This document shows positions 31,782 to 41,679 of a DNA stretch of 64,000 nt, piece after piece. This DNA comes from Protopterus annectens (lineage: Eukaryota > Chordata > Ceratodontiformes > Protopteridae). Every line of letters begins with the position of its first letter. Positions within the stretch are counted from its first letter, which is position 1. The notes under the pieces were generated by a model that had not been told where the DNA came from, ran no database searches, and worked only from the letters and a program-made list of their open reading frames with translations. Both the position numbers and the translations under genes were made by a program. Location: the NCBI RefSeq assembly GCF_019279795.1, contig NC_056734.1:4329369-4393368 (forward strand). Direction: 5' to 3'.

Positions 31782-33950
31782 AGGCCTTCCAAACCTCCCC
31801 TTTCCCATCTCCTGTGCAAGACTGGTGGATGATGTAATATTTTTCTTGACTGTATTTAAATATATATTCTGGAAAATCAACTTGGAAATTATTTAAATAT
31901 CCAAAACTGATAGTGTGTCCTTTTGTAGCAATATCTGCAAAGCATAATAAGAGCAGTATCAGGTCTTTAAAGTAGTTTTTGCACTTTTAACAATAATAAA
32001 CTGATAGCATTGCTTGTTGCCCTGACTTTATTTACATTTTTTCTGCATGAAATAAACATACACTGTTAATAAACTTTTTTGAGTCTGTAAGTAAACTCAT
32101 AATGTACTAAAGTGAAAAGGAAAGGCTATGACTTCATTATTAAATGAAATGGAAACCTCAGTGGCATTATTTTCCCCTGTCAAAACCTCAAATGGAACTA
32201 AAGTAGTCATCTGACACTGTATTAATGTCTCAATATTTTTTTGCATATCTGCACCTCTATAAAATTAATCTTAACTGTTGAACTTTCTATGCTTATTCTG
32301 TGACCCTCAGGCCATAATTTACAAAATAATTTCTTCAGTGTGCAGGTCTCCACCCACTGGCTTAATGCTTAACTGCTCTTTTAGACAATGTCATTTAACT
32401 CTTTCAGCACTCCTGCATGCTGAAAGGTTTTATTATTACTGTCTGAAATTTTTTTGGATCAATAGTAAGAACTGTTACTGCACAAAACTGTCACCAATAA
32501 TATTAAACTGATCTTTACCATCCTATTTTATGGCATAGAGCACTGTCTTTAATTCAGCTTGCTGAGCTGACCTGTTATCTGATAACTCAGTTACGTAAGT
32601 CTGTGCCTCTGGTGTGCTTGGTAAACTACAATTTCTGCATAAAATATATACAGTCTTGAAGTGTTTACATATACCCATTTATTACTAAATTTGAACTGAT
32701 ATGATTCTGGAACATTACTTGGCTATCCTTTATACAAGTATAGTATAACATGAGATTAGAACCTGTGGCTTTAATGACACATAATATTTATAGTGCACTC
32801 TTTTCTTCCATGAGATCTGAACATTTGACTGTACTGTCACTTTTAAAATGTAGCATTCACTTTAAATTCTACATTGTGTAAAATAGCAAACCATCATTTA
32901 ATATTTGTGAATGCTTTTCTGTCTCTGTAGCAAGATATTAGTTATGCATTGCAACACTTTATTACCATATTCAAAGGTCTAAACAATGTCTGCTAAACAA
33001 AACAATTAAAGAAAAAATATCTTTTGCCAGATCTGTAACTGTAAACCCTTTATTCTGCAAATTAACTTGACTGCCATTTTTTGGTACACCATAAAAAACA
33101 TGTTCATAGGTTCATAGGTTCATGTGCTTCCAGAATGTTTTTTTTTTTTTGACTGGTCATTTCCAGTCTATCTTAGCTTTTATAAGAATAAGATACTAAG
33201 ATACTGTTTCTGAAAATGTGACAACTTGACTGCCTGCACGTCAGCTGTGGCAGCTGAACTGGAGTTTATTTTATCTTTAACCCATAAATCTGCATGTTCA
33301 TGTCATAACTAATTCTTCATATTCTGTACATTTGCATAATCTAATGTACACACATTCTTACAAGTGCCATATGTGTGGACTACTAAATTCTGTAGCAGTT
33401 TTATTTTTTCATAAACTCTTGTTACTGGAGTCTAAAACACTGCTGACTGCTATAAACTCTGATCCTTCAAATCCTGATATAGCAGCACTCGTGTCCTCTA
33501 GAAGAGGTCTATTTGTAACTGAAATTGATGTGTTTGTCTTAATCAGTACATTACTCTATAATTTATTTTCTGTGAACAATGAAATATTGTCATTTCTTTC
33601 AACCTTAAACAATGACAGATAAATAATCTGGTTTAGTGCTGGACTGCCACACCCTTTATAGATAAGTTGAAAATCCTTTTTTATAGAGCTAGCAACAACA
33701 CTGACCTGAGTGACAGTATATGTTTTTTTCTTTATTTTGCCCTGAAACACTAGTAATAACATTGACTTGAGGTAAGGTATGCATTTCTTCTTTATTTTGT
33801 CCTGAAGTCTGTATAATATTTATGTTGATGTTTACTTTATCAAACTGATCAAAATCTGCACTCTGATCCCTCTTATCCTTCCTCAGTGCAATATCTGCAC
33901 TGGCTTCTGAAAACAATAAACACATTTATTGTGTTTTGTCTGGAGATCTG
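31782..33950. other. very AT-rich DNA, no gene recognised
   Basis: Short open frames have no family features. A gttcataggttcatgtg piece at 33106-33124 resembles a CR1 3' tail but has no attached body. Repeats of 'tttattttg-cctgaa' occur at 33730 and 33795. Confidence 0.5.
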
Positions 33951-34195
33951 TATGTTAATATACACTGACTGCTGACATCTCTGTCTGTAATACTGTGACT
34001 TCACTCTGTATTTTGAATTACATTTAAACTAGAATTTATTAAATTCTGGACATCTGTGTAATAAATAATGTGAATTGAGACACTGTAAATGTTTGCTTTA
34101 TGTTTGGTCTGAAAACCTACATGTTACGTACACTGACTGTGTTAACGTCTCTATCTGCAATACTGTGACTTAACTCTGTATTTTGAATTACAAGT
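33951..34195. repeat. diverged direct repeat pair, about 168 bp apart
   Basis: The block at 33953-34020 (ctgtaatactgtgacttcac then tctgtattttgaatta) recurs at 34121-34190 with a dozen changes. In between is tctggacatctg-type sequence. Confidence 0.75.
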
Positions 34196-34242
34196 GCTGT
34201 AGCATTTACACTGATTTCTGAAGATCATAAACAAAATTTGTG

Positions 34243-34536
34243 CTATTTAAGTCTGAAACAATACTGATGGAAACTGATGCATTCTGAGAATCCATTGCAG
34301 TCCTTCTGTGATTTAACCCTTTTGCATAACATTCCTGAACTATTAACCTTGAAATTTAAATGAACATTTCTGGAACACAGTTTTTTAGACTGCTTTACCC
34401 AGTTTTTATCTTTAAGCCACACATTTACTGGTGCTTTTACTGTAGAAGTACTGTTTGACATATTTATACCATTTACATTTTCTGATGCATTTAAACCTTT
34501 CTGAGATTTACTGCCTGACTTAGCTAGAAAATGCAT
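34243..34536 (-). CDS. unrecognised 97-codon frame
   Basis: The reading frame is Ser/Lys/Asn-rich, with no signal peptide, membrane segment or motif I can name. Below it on the same strand the translation continues as short repeated Ser/Asp/Val-rich phrases broken by stops, in step with the direct repeats. If the segment at 34918 is an LTR in minus orientation this would sit where a gag leader or gag start is expected, but that is inference. It may be a chance frame. Confidence 0.2.
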   Translation of the reverse strand: MHFLAKSGSKSQKGLNASENVNGINMSNSTSTVKAPVNVWLKDKNWVKQSKKLCSRNVHLNFKVNSSGMLCKRVKSQKDCNGFSECISFHQYCFRLK

Positions 34537-34894
34537 TCTAACAAAAGTGAATGCTTATATAAGGAAAGTTGAAGTTGCTTTAAGAAGATGGCATGGTATC
34601 TGACAGCTTTTTTTAACTTTTTTTCTTTCTTGGCTCTGTGACGTCACACTGGAAGCTTGAAAGACTTTTGCCTGTTTTGGAGTTGATGAAGTTTTCTGAT
34701 ACATTGCAGTTAAGTGGATAATGACTTTTACACTGGTATCTTGGAGAGTCTAAAGTTCTTTGCGACTTTACTATAGACCTTTTGAACTAGTACTCCAAAT
34801 GAACACTGCTGCTCTATAGGATCCATGTAGTCTGAGTTCTGAGAAGGTTGCTATGGGGTTTTGGGACTGACTTAACTGCAGATATTGTCCCCCC

Positions 34895-35011
34895 ATCAAT
34901 GGTGGCTCACCACTGTAAGAACTGATATGACTATAGAATACTGGTATGAGACTGGAAATAAATAGAAGAAACTGGAATGAGACTGGGATGAATGTCTTTA
35001 TCTGTTAATTA
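34895..35011. repeat. dispersed repeat copy B with adjoining primer-site-like sequence
   Basis: 34918-35011 matches 18376-18470 in the same orientation (tgtaagaactgatatgac, actggtatgagactgg, agaaactggaatgaga). Immediately left of it, read on the minus strand, lies TGGTGAGCCACCATTG, which begins with TGG as LTR-retrotransposon primer-binding sites do. Confidence 0.45.
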
Positions 35012-35161
35012 AATAAACCAAAAAATGCTTAAAACCGCACATTTAAATATGCTGCCAAAGTTAAAAAGCAGGAAATTATGTCATGACATGCCTGTTCTTA
35101 AAGTGAGATTAATGTTCACTGCCATATATTATTCTATAACAAATACATAAAACATATACAT

Positions 35162-35165
<4 letters not shown>
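35012..35165. other. unassigned AT-rich DNA
   Basis: Short stretch between the dispersed repeat and the microsatellite with nothing recognised. Confidence 0.5.
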
Positions 35166-35222
<57 letters not shown>

Positions 35223-35240
35223 ACACACACAGACACACAT
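35166..35240. repeat. (CA)n microsatellite with CAGACA interruptions
   Basis: About 75 bp of CA repeat with two G substitutions at its right end. Confidence 0.97.
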
Positions 35241-35249
35241 TATTACCTT

Positions 35250-35537
35250 CAAAAGGTAGGAGTAGCGATGGGATCACCTTGCAAAACAATATTCACAAAT
35301 TTAGTCATGGCTTGTTGGGAAAATGAGCTTGTAATTCACAATGAAGAATTTGGTAGGCATATCAAGTTGTACATCTGTTATTTTGGATGATATTTTTATG
35401 TTATGGACAGGCAATGTGCAGATGTCAAAACAATTTGTTGAATTTCTGAATAATACTACTGAATATCTGAAATTCAGTTATGAGGCTAATGCTGATAGTA
35501 TTAATTATTTGGATGTCAATTTACAAAAAGATGTAGG
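35250..35537 (+). pseudogene. second PLE fragment (RT palm)
   Basis: Translation gives GVAMGSPCKTIFTNLVM (motif B), a disrupted segment, then LDDIFMLWTG (motif C) and TTEYLKFSYEANADSINYLDVNL, parallel to residues 211-300 of the PLE at 27-29 kb but clearly diverged from it. It is broken by a frame change near 35340 and cut at 35537 exactly where the Harbinger end begins. Confidence 0.85.
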
Positions 35538-35560
35538 GCCAGATTCAGGAAGGCTTACAG
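35538..35560 (+). repeat. left terminal sequence of the Harbinger element
   Basis: A GGGCC-starting end with a gattcagg motif that recurs inverted and direct at 35599-35607. No partner end was found. Confidence 0.5.
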
Positions 35561-35620
35561 GGAGTTCAAGAGTAGTGTAAGCCTCCGTGTAAGCCTCCTG
35601 ATTCAGGAACAGCCCAAATC

Positions 35621-35657
35621 TCCGTGTAAGAGACAGCTAACACGTCTCTTACACGGA
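35621..35657. repeat. perfect inverted repeat 1, 14-bp arms
   Basis: tccgtgtaagagac (35621-35634) and gtctcttacacgga (35644-35657), with a 9-base loop. Confidence 0.97.
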
Positions 35658-35677
35658 CTGGGCGTGGAAATGCTCAG

Positions 35678-35714
35678 TACCTCATTTGCAGCTCAAAGAT
35701 ATGCAAATGAGGTA
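35678..35714. repeat. perfect inverted repeat 2, 13-bp arms
   Basis: tacctcatttgca (35678-35690) and tgcaaatgaggta (35702-35714), with an 11-base loop. An interleaved pair gctcaaa/tttgagc (35691-35697, 35715-35721) overlaps it. Confidence 0.97.
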
Positions 35715-35764
35715 TTTGAGCGATCCATGAAGCAGAAACCAGTCCGTGTAATGGACATGTTAGC

Positions 35765-35805
35765 TGCAGAAATGTACTCAGCTGACAACTGAGTACATTT
35801 CTGCA
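35765..35805. repeat. perfect inverted repeat 3, 17-bp arms
   Basis: tgcagaaatgtactcag (35765-35781) and ctgagtacatttctgca (35789-35805), with a 7-base loop. Confidence 0.97.
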
Positions 35806-35861
35806 AAATTAAAAACGGAGCTATGTCAGCTCCAAATAAAGGGTGCATATGTTTCATTAAG

Positions 35862-35895
35862 CATGCCAATGGCCAAATATGTGGCCATTGGCATG
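35862..35895. repeat. perfect inverted repeat 4, 14-bp arms
   Basis: catgccaatggcca (35862-35875) and tggccattggcatg (35882-35895), with a 6-base loop. Confidence 0.97.
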
Positions 35896-35913
35896 AAAAA
35901 ATGTTTCAAAAAT

Positions 35914-36028
35914 AAGTTATATAACTTTTTTTTTTTTTTCACGGGATTTTTGTGTTTAACTGCAGCGCACACCGCCACGGGTGCTACCTAAAACTGAAAA
36001 CCGAAGCTTATAAACCCACAATTGTGGG
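35914..36028. repeat. two loopless palindromes
   Basis: aagttatataactt at 35914-35927 and cccacaattgtggg at 36015-36028 are exact self-complementary 14-mers. Confidence 0.95.
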
Positions 36029-36562
36029 ATTTATGTATTACATTGAATGTCAATGGAGGGTCTTGCAGACCAAAAACAATATGGCCTCCGTTTAGTGGTT
36101 GTCAAGGGGGGGAAGCTCCGTGTAAGACATGTAACTAGTCATTACTAGGCAATCCTAGGTAAATGAGGGTTACAATACTGAATCACACTGTCACATAGAT
36201 AATGAGCACTGTCTGAGTAGTGTAAGAGTTAGAGACGGGGGAGGAACAGAGTAAGAGGTAGATGACATCATGGGGGGGATGATAGCAATAAATGTACCAG
36301 ATTGGAGGGCAATGTAAGGTAACAGATGACAGACAGACATCAGGGAGGGAGGTGTGTCCCAACAGAACACTAGGAAAGTCAAGAAATTGAGAGTATACGC
36401 TATCCCTACACTCAAAGTTTCTTGATATACGTGCATCTTGGCGTGCTTGGCGTGTAAGGCAGGTTCAACATGTGGGAGCATGTTGCAAACTGTTTACAAC
36501 GGTTTCTTGGCGTGCGCGTGTGTAAGGCAGTGTGCATGCGTTTTAGTATGAATCAGCCTAGC

Positions 36563-36618
36563 TAACACCGTGTAAGGATGTGTGCGCGTGTAACACCGTG
36601 TAAGGATGTGTGCGTGTG
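36563..36618. repeat. 28-bp tandem duplication in the Harbinger leader
   Basis: taacaccgtgtaaggatgtg occurs at 36563 and 36591. Each copy carries one CCGTGTAAG motif. Confidence 0.9.
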
Positions 36619-36901
36619 TTTAAGTGACTGTGAGCATGTTTAAGCTGGTGTGCACATTGCTCCCCCTCAGGAAACAGAAAGAAAACAGGAAACAACTAAA
36701 ATCCAGGGAAACTGCCAGAAGATACTACTGGAGTTAATTGGTGGAAACAATTAGAAGCAGGCAATTACACAGGCAGACTAGAAGCCCAACCCAGCACTTA
36801 AAACACTGCAAAGAGCAGTGCAGGCTGTTTCTCACAACAGATACTGCCAGAAACTAAGCTATCAGAATTGAAAACTGAAAAAAGCTGAACTCAGAGCAGA
36901 A

Positions 36902-38107
36902 ATGCTAGGGGCTGCCATAGCTATTATAATCAGGCATAGGCGAATTGCTGAGGGTGGTGACAATGCAGATGCTGACAGACAACCCAGAGTGAGAAGGAGA
37001 AGAGTATACAGGCCCAGGGTCACCTACCATGGGTTACATGAGCTGGAGATAGTAGAGCGCTATAGAGTGGACAGAGAGCTCCTGCAGCAGATTGTTGAGC
37101 TGTGCAGGCCACGCCTCACACACAGAACCAACAGAGGGGAACCCATCCCAGTGGAAACCAAGGTATGTGTTGGCCTAAGAATACTAGCAACAGGTACCTT
37201 CCAGAGACCAACTGGCGATATGATGGGGATATCACAGGCATCAGCCTCCAGGGTACTACACCAGTTCCTGGATGCCATGTCAGCACATGTCGGTGATCAT
37301 GTATATTTCCCCAATGCCCGTGAGGTATTGGCCAGCAGTATGCGTCTCTTCCAGCAAATAGCAGAATACCCTGAGGTACTGGGTGCTATAGACTGCACGC
37401 ACATATGCATCAAAGCACCAGCAGGAGAGCGGGGTAGAGCCTACATTAACTGCAAGGGATACCCCTCCATCAACTGCCAGGTCGTGTGTGATACCCAGGG
37501 CATAATAATGAATGTGTGTGCTGGCTGCCCTGGGAGCTACCACGATTCCCATATCTGGCATCTGACACAGCTGTACCAATCATTTGCCAATGGGGACTTC
37601 CCACACGGACACCTAGTGGGGGATGCAGGTTATGCACTTGAGCCATGGCTGATGACACCCATCAGAAATGCACACACACCTGAACAGGAACGCCATAATG
37701 AGGCACACGCACAAACACGTAATATCATAGAGCGTGTGTTTGGGCTGCTCAAGTCACGGTTCCGGTGTCTGGACACATCTGGTGGAGCCTTGCAGTACAC
37801 ACCAACTACATGTACCCAAATGATCATGATATGTGCTATGCTACATAATATGATCCTCCGGAAACAGCTGCAGCAGGACCAGCACAGGGCTGGGCCAAAC
37901 ATCCCCCCACCATTGCCAAGGCCACCACAGGCAGGGGGTGACTCGGAGGAGGAACAACCTGACCTTGTCCCAGTAGGCAGAAGGAGGCGTGCCCAGTATG
38001 CCCTGGCCTTGGCAAAGAGGCAACCTTATAGCACATATGCTTGGTCAGTAGGAACACTGGGACTGATACCCACTCTGACTCACTCATACAGTAACAGGGA
38101 TGCCTAA
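36902..38107 (+). CDS. PIF/Harbinger transposase (DDE_4 family)
   Basis: An uninterrupted 401-residue frame, slightly longer than the domesticated HARBI1 family (about 350). Residues 30-42 are Arg-rich. A helix-turn-helix lies at about 104-127 (GDMMGISQASASRVLHQFL). Catalytic acidic residues: Asp164 in GAIDCTH, Asp215 in GSYHDSHIW, and Glu277 in NIIERVFGLLKSRF; Asp241 lies in GDAGY. C-terminal to about 330 is a Pro-rich then acidic tail. The protein cuts at element ends and integrates at 3-bp targets, usually with a Myb-like partner for nuclear import and DNA binding. ATG 36902 is preceded by a favourable 'gcagaa'. Intactness suggests a young or still mobile element. A domesticated gene is the alternative. 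Confidence 0.93.
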   Translation: MLGAAIAIIIRHRRIAEGGDNADADRQPRVRRRRVYRPRVTYHGLHELEIVERYRVDRELLQQIVELCRPRLTHRTNRGEPIPVETKVCVGLRILATGTFQRPTGDMMGISQASASRVLHQFLDAMSAHVGDHVYFPNAREVLASSMRLFQQIAEYPEVLGAIDCTHICIKAPAGERGRAYINCKGYPSINCQVVCDTQGIIMNVCAGCPGSYHDSHIWHLTQLYQSFANGDFPHGHLVGDAGYALEPWLMTPIRNAHTPEQERHNEAHAQTRNIIERVFGLLKSRFRCLDTSGGALQYTPTTCTQMIMICAMLHNMILRKQLQQDQHRAGPNIPPPLPRPPQAGGDSEEEQPDLVPVGRRRRAQYALALAKRQPYSTYAWSVGTLGLIPTLTHSYSNRDA

Positions 38108-38289
38108 CATGACACAACCTGCTGCCAAACATGTACAGGGAGTGTAGTATGTGTATCCGACAGAGGTGGCCCTGCAGCACCACCTGAGGCATGAATGCCA
38201 TGTGTTAAGTAATGTAATATCATGTACCACATGCACACCTGAGGACCCCAACTAACATCCACCCTCAAGAATCATAAACCACAAAAACA
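38108..38289. other. downstream of the transposase
   Basis: No terminal inverted repeat or second gene found. A short ggcat/atgcc stem sits at about 38190. Confidence 0.5.
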
Positions 38290-38692
38290 CAAACCCACCT
38301 CATGGGTACCACAAGGGATAGGAACCTAGATGTAATGCTACCCAATGCCAGAAGTATAAACATCAAGATGTGTGGTGTGTAAACACACACAGTATAGAGA
38401 ATGTAGATATCAGTGCTGTAATAGAAAACAGGGTCAAAGCCCACATCAGCACCCTGACACTACCAGGTCACACGTCATACAGTGATGTACATGTGCAAAA
38501 ACATGGAACAAGATACAAAATGAGGGTGACTAGCAATAAATAGCATGGATAACCACACACCCATGTTTGTACCACAACAAGAAGCAACATGGAATAGCCA
38601 TGGTCAAAACCAATGGCTAAAACTCACTACTACTATATAGCTTGCTGCAGACCACTGTCCTAATAGCAGGAACTGCCCCAGGCCTATGTGCA
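38290..38692 (+). pseudogene. CR1 endonuclease N-terminal fragment
   Basis: gatgtaatgctacccaatgc and the following agaagtataaacatcaagatg match the ORF2 start at 19.6 kb (VMLLNARSLNLKM). Further matches follow to the VACYR block near 38640. Frames are broken throughout. It ends where the minus-strand CR1 begins. Confidence 0.75.
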
Positions 38693-38879
38693 TAGGTTCA
38701 TAGGTTCATACTAGGCTATCTGCCCTAGGGCATTAATAAGCCTAGCCCAGAGTTTTGTGGCTTCTGCCACTCCTTCAAGTTGATGGATAATATGCCCATT
38801 ATTTTGCTGTGCCTCTGTCAAGCAGTGATACTGAGGTTATCCCTGGGGTATACCTGCAATCTCCCATCCATTGGTCAAG

Positions 38880-41040
38880 ATCTCACTTGAACGAAGCCAG
38901 TGAGGTGCTCAGCCTCACATGTACCAGGATGTTGTTCCACAGCATAGGGACTCTCTGGGTGATGAATCTGTCCCTCCAGCACATCCTATTAATATCTGTG
39001 TTGAGGTTTAGGTCTCCTGCCCTTGTAGTTCTGATGGATGTAGAGGTCTTGAGGTGAAGCATGTTCAATAATTCTGGGTTGGACATAGCCTTGTATGTCA
39101 GGCACAGGTCACCTCTGAGCAGACGGTAAGTGACTGAATACAGCTGGAATCCCTTCAGTCAGGCAGCATAAGAAATATGTTTGAGACCCTTTCACCTCCT
39201 GTTGAGGAATTTGTGGGCCCATCCAATTGCCGCGGGTGTTGGGTCAGATACATTCTGAATGGGGTATTGTATGCAATCATTGGTCTGATGAGTGATGAGT
39301 ACAGGGGAACAATGACCTCCCTTGATCTAGATGTGAATCCCTGCATGATGAGGTGGCCAATGTAGAAGGCCTTCCAAACTACCCTGGCAATGTGAGTGTC
39401 AAACAAAAGGTTACTGTCAACCTGGGTGCCCAGGTCCCTGATAACCTCCTCTGTGCTTAGAGGATTGCCACCTAGATGGGAAGTAGTGGTAACCTTGTTC
39501 TTCCTGAAGGGTATGGCTATGCATTGTTTAGTGTTTAATGTACGGTCATGGCTGTGGCACCAGTTATCCGTGTCTATGAGACCCTTCTGAAAGATGTCTG
39601 TGTCAGATGGGTTTCCAACTATGCTTCCCAGTTTGCAGTCATCGTCAAACTTTGTCAGCCATAATCCTCCTGTGTTTGCTCGTACTTCTGAAAAGTAGAT
39701 GCTGAACAAATGTGGGCCCAGGACTGAGCCCTGTGGGACACCACCTGTGACAGCTCTGGAGTGTGACATGGCACCAGCAACTTCGACCCTGTGTGTTCCG
39801 TCACTTAGCTAGTTTGCAACCCATGCTGTGATGTATGGGTTCACAATTAAGCTGGTGATGTTTTCAATGATACCTGAGTGGGGTATTGTGTCAAAAGCCT
39901 TTGCCAGGTCAAGGTAGGCTGTGTGGACTGCCCTGCCCACGTCAATGGCCTGGGTGACTGTTTTGAAAAAGTCAACCAAGTTTAAAAGGCATGATCTGCC
40001 CTTGACAAAGCCAAACTGGATTGTATCCAATGTCTGCAAGTCCCCTATGTCTTCATTTATAATTCCCATTATGATCCTCTCCATAGCTTAGCAGAACAGG
40101 CTTGTCAAGCTGATGGGATGGTAGTTTCTGGGGTTGGTGGAGGCACCTCCTTTGTGAAGTGGGTCCACCATTGCCGTATGTCACTCCTTGGGCACATATC
40201 CTTAGGTGAGGCTAAGATTAAACAGCTGCCCTAACTGCGGGTGTAATTACTCATTGAGTTCATGGAGCACACAACTGGGGACACCATCTGGTCCCATGGA
40301 TAAAGTGTTTTCTGCCTTGGATAGAGCAGTTCCCACCCCAGCATTGGAGATGTTTGGGGGGCTACAATCCTCTGGTGTAGATACCCTCCAGTTGGGGAGG
40401 AATCTGCAATGAACCTGTCAGCCAGTATGTTGGCAATGTCTGTAGGTGCAGTGATATCTACATCATTCGAACTAATTCTGAGCATATCTGGGAGTTCCCT
40501 CCCAGGTTTCAAACATAGGCAAAAAAGGCCTCATGATTGTCCCTTGAGTCCTGAGTGGGTTTACTCTCAAAACTTGCCTCGGATGATTGTATGGGGGAAC
40601 CCAGTGTTTTATTCACAATGAGCAGGGGTGTCTTCCCTCCTACGGATTATGCTCTATCTTGTAGTAGCTCCTTCCTTGTGTTGTAGAGCTTGTTTATGGC
40701 TAGGGTCCACAAGACTGGATGCTCACCTGTGGTACAAAGAGTCTTTGTTTTGTTTGGGATTGCCTGATCCATGCAGTCCTGGAGGTGCTGGTAGAAGGCA
40801 TTTGTAAGTGATACAGTGGCTTGGATAATGGTGTCCGCTGGTTTGGGGGCCTTGAAAGAGACCACACCAGTCCTTAGAAATGTGAAGTCGGCATTTGAGA
40901 AGGTCTTCACTGTTTGTTTTTCCATCTGGGGTGTGGGTGGGATGTGGACTCCCACTGAGAGTAGTCCATGATCTGATCTCACCAATGATGGGTATACTGC
41001 TGGTGTTGAACAGTGTGACCCCATGTTCGTGATGATGAGT
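38880..41040 (-). pseudogene. CR1 RT and linker (copy at 39-41 kb)
   Basis: Frames 41087-40647 (linker, SDHGLLSVGVHIPP), 40084-39809 (QFGFVKGRSCLLNLVDFF, LDLAKAFDTIPHSG) and 39769-39155 (TGGVPQGSVLGPHLFSIYF, then the catalytic box). The box reads FDDD where the subfamily has FADD. The thumb follows to 38883. Several stops and frame shifts are present. Confidence 0.87.
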
Positions 41041-41044
41041 TCTA

Positions 41045-41660
41045 GTATGTTGCCTCCACTTGAGGGGATTGGGACCAGTTGTTCCATGGCATTTCAGTGT
41101 ATGAACTCATGGAACCTTTGTGTTAGAGTGTTGTGGCATGATTAGTTATCCCAGTCTATATGTGGATAGTTGGAATCACCCAGTAGGATGCTGTTTGGAG
41201 ATACATTTATCCCCTTCAGTGTTTGCAGGATAGCTGTGTGAGGTACCTGAGTTTGAGAGGGTGGCATGTAACATGCTACAAACTGCAGAGCAGTCTTGCC
41301 TACGGTCACTGGCACCTGGATGGTCTCCGATGCATCGTGTGTTGCCACCAACAATGAGGTGAGGGTGTCCTTGATGAATATGGACACCCACCATCCTACT
41401 TGGTGTTGTCCGGATGCTGGTGCCGGAATGCATGATATGAGGTAACACCCGATAGTGTCGGGGTGCTGTCAGAAGCTGTGAACCAGGTTTCAGGCACAGC
41501 ACAGACATCAATGTGCTACATACTGAGAAGGGCATAGAGTGTGTGCAGCTTGAGGTTGAGACCTCTGGCATTGAGCAGCAGTACCCTTAGTGTCCTTCCT
41601 TTACTGTGTTCTAGGGTGGTAGGTGTAGTATCTGAATCTTGCATAAAAAGGCACAATGGG
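41045..41660 (-). pseudogene. CR1 endonuclease (copy at 41 kb)
   Basis: VLLLNARGLNLKLH near 41600, VACYMPPSQTQ near 41290, ILLGDSNYPHIDWDN near 41190-41145 and the SSGGNILELIIT motif near 41070. These are the same blocks as in the copy at 19.6 kb, broken by frame shifts. Confidence 0.85.
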
Positions 41661-41679
41661 GGTGGCAAGAGCATCATCC

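Larger units (their letters stand above)
35585..36604. promoter_or_regulatory. recurring CCGTGTAAG motif, candidate transposase/Myb sites
   Basis: ccgtgtaag or a one-base variant occurs at 35585, 35622, 35744 (ccgtgtaat), 36118, 36451 region, 36517 region, 36568 and 36596, and once inverted at 35648-35656. Multiple spaced copies in the leader of a Harbinger element suggest protein-binding sites, as known for subterminal repeats in this superfamily. The binding protein is inferred. Confidence 0.5.
35538..38270 (+). mobile_element. PIF/Harbinger DNA transposon, left end and transposase
   Basis: Begins with gggccagattcaggaaggct directly at the break in the PLE fragment, continues with a palindrome-rich leader, and contains a complete transposase. 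The right limit is not seen. CR1 sequence begins near 38290, and no reverse-complement end (gaatctggccc) was found by eye in the window, so the right end is missing, displaced by insertions, or too diverged. Confidence 0.8.

Noticed and set aside
37060-38201. Minus-strand frames opposite the transposase (60-121 codons)
   Set aside because: Shadows of the well-supported plus-strand Harbinger transposase.
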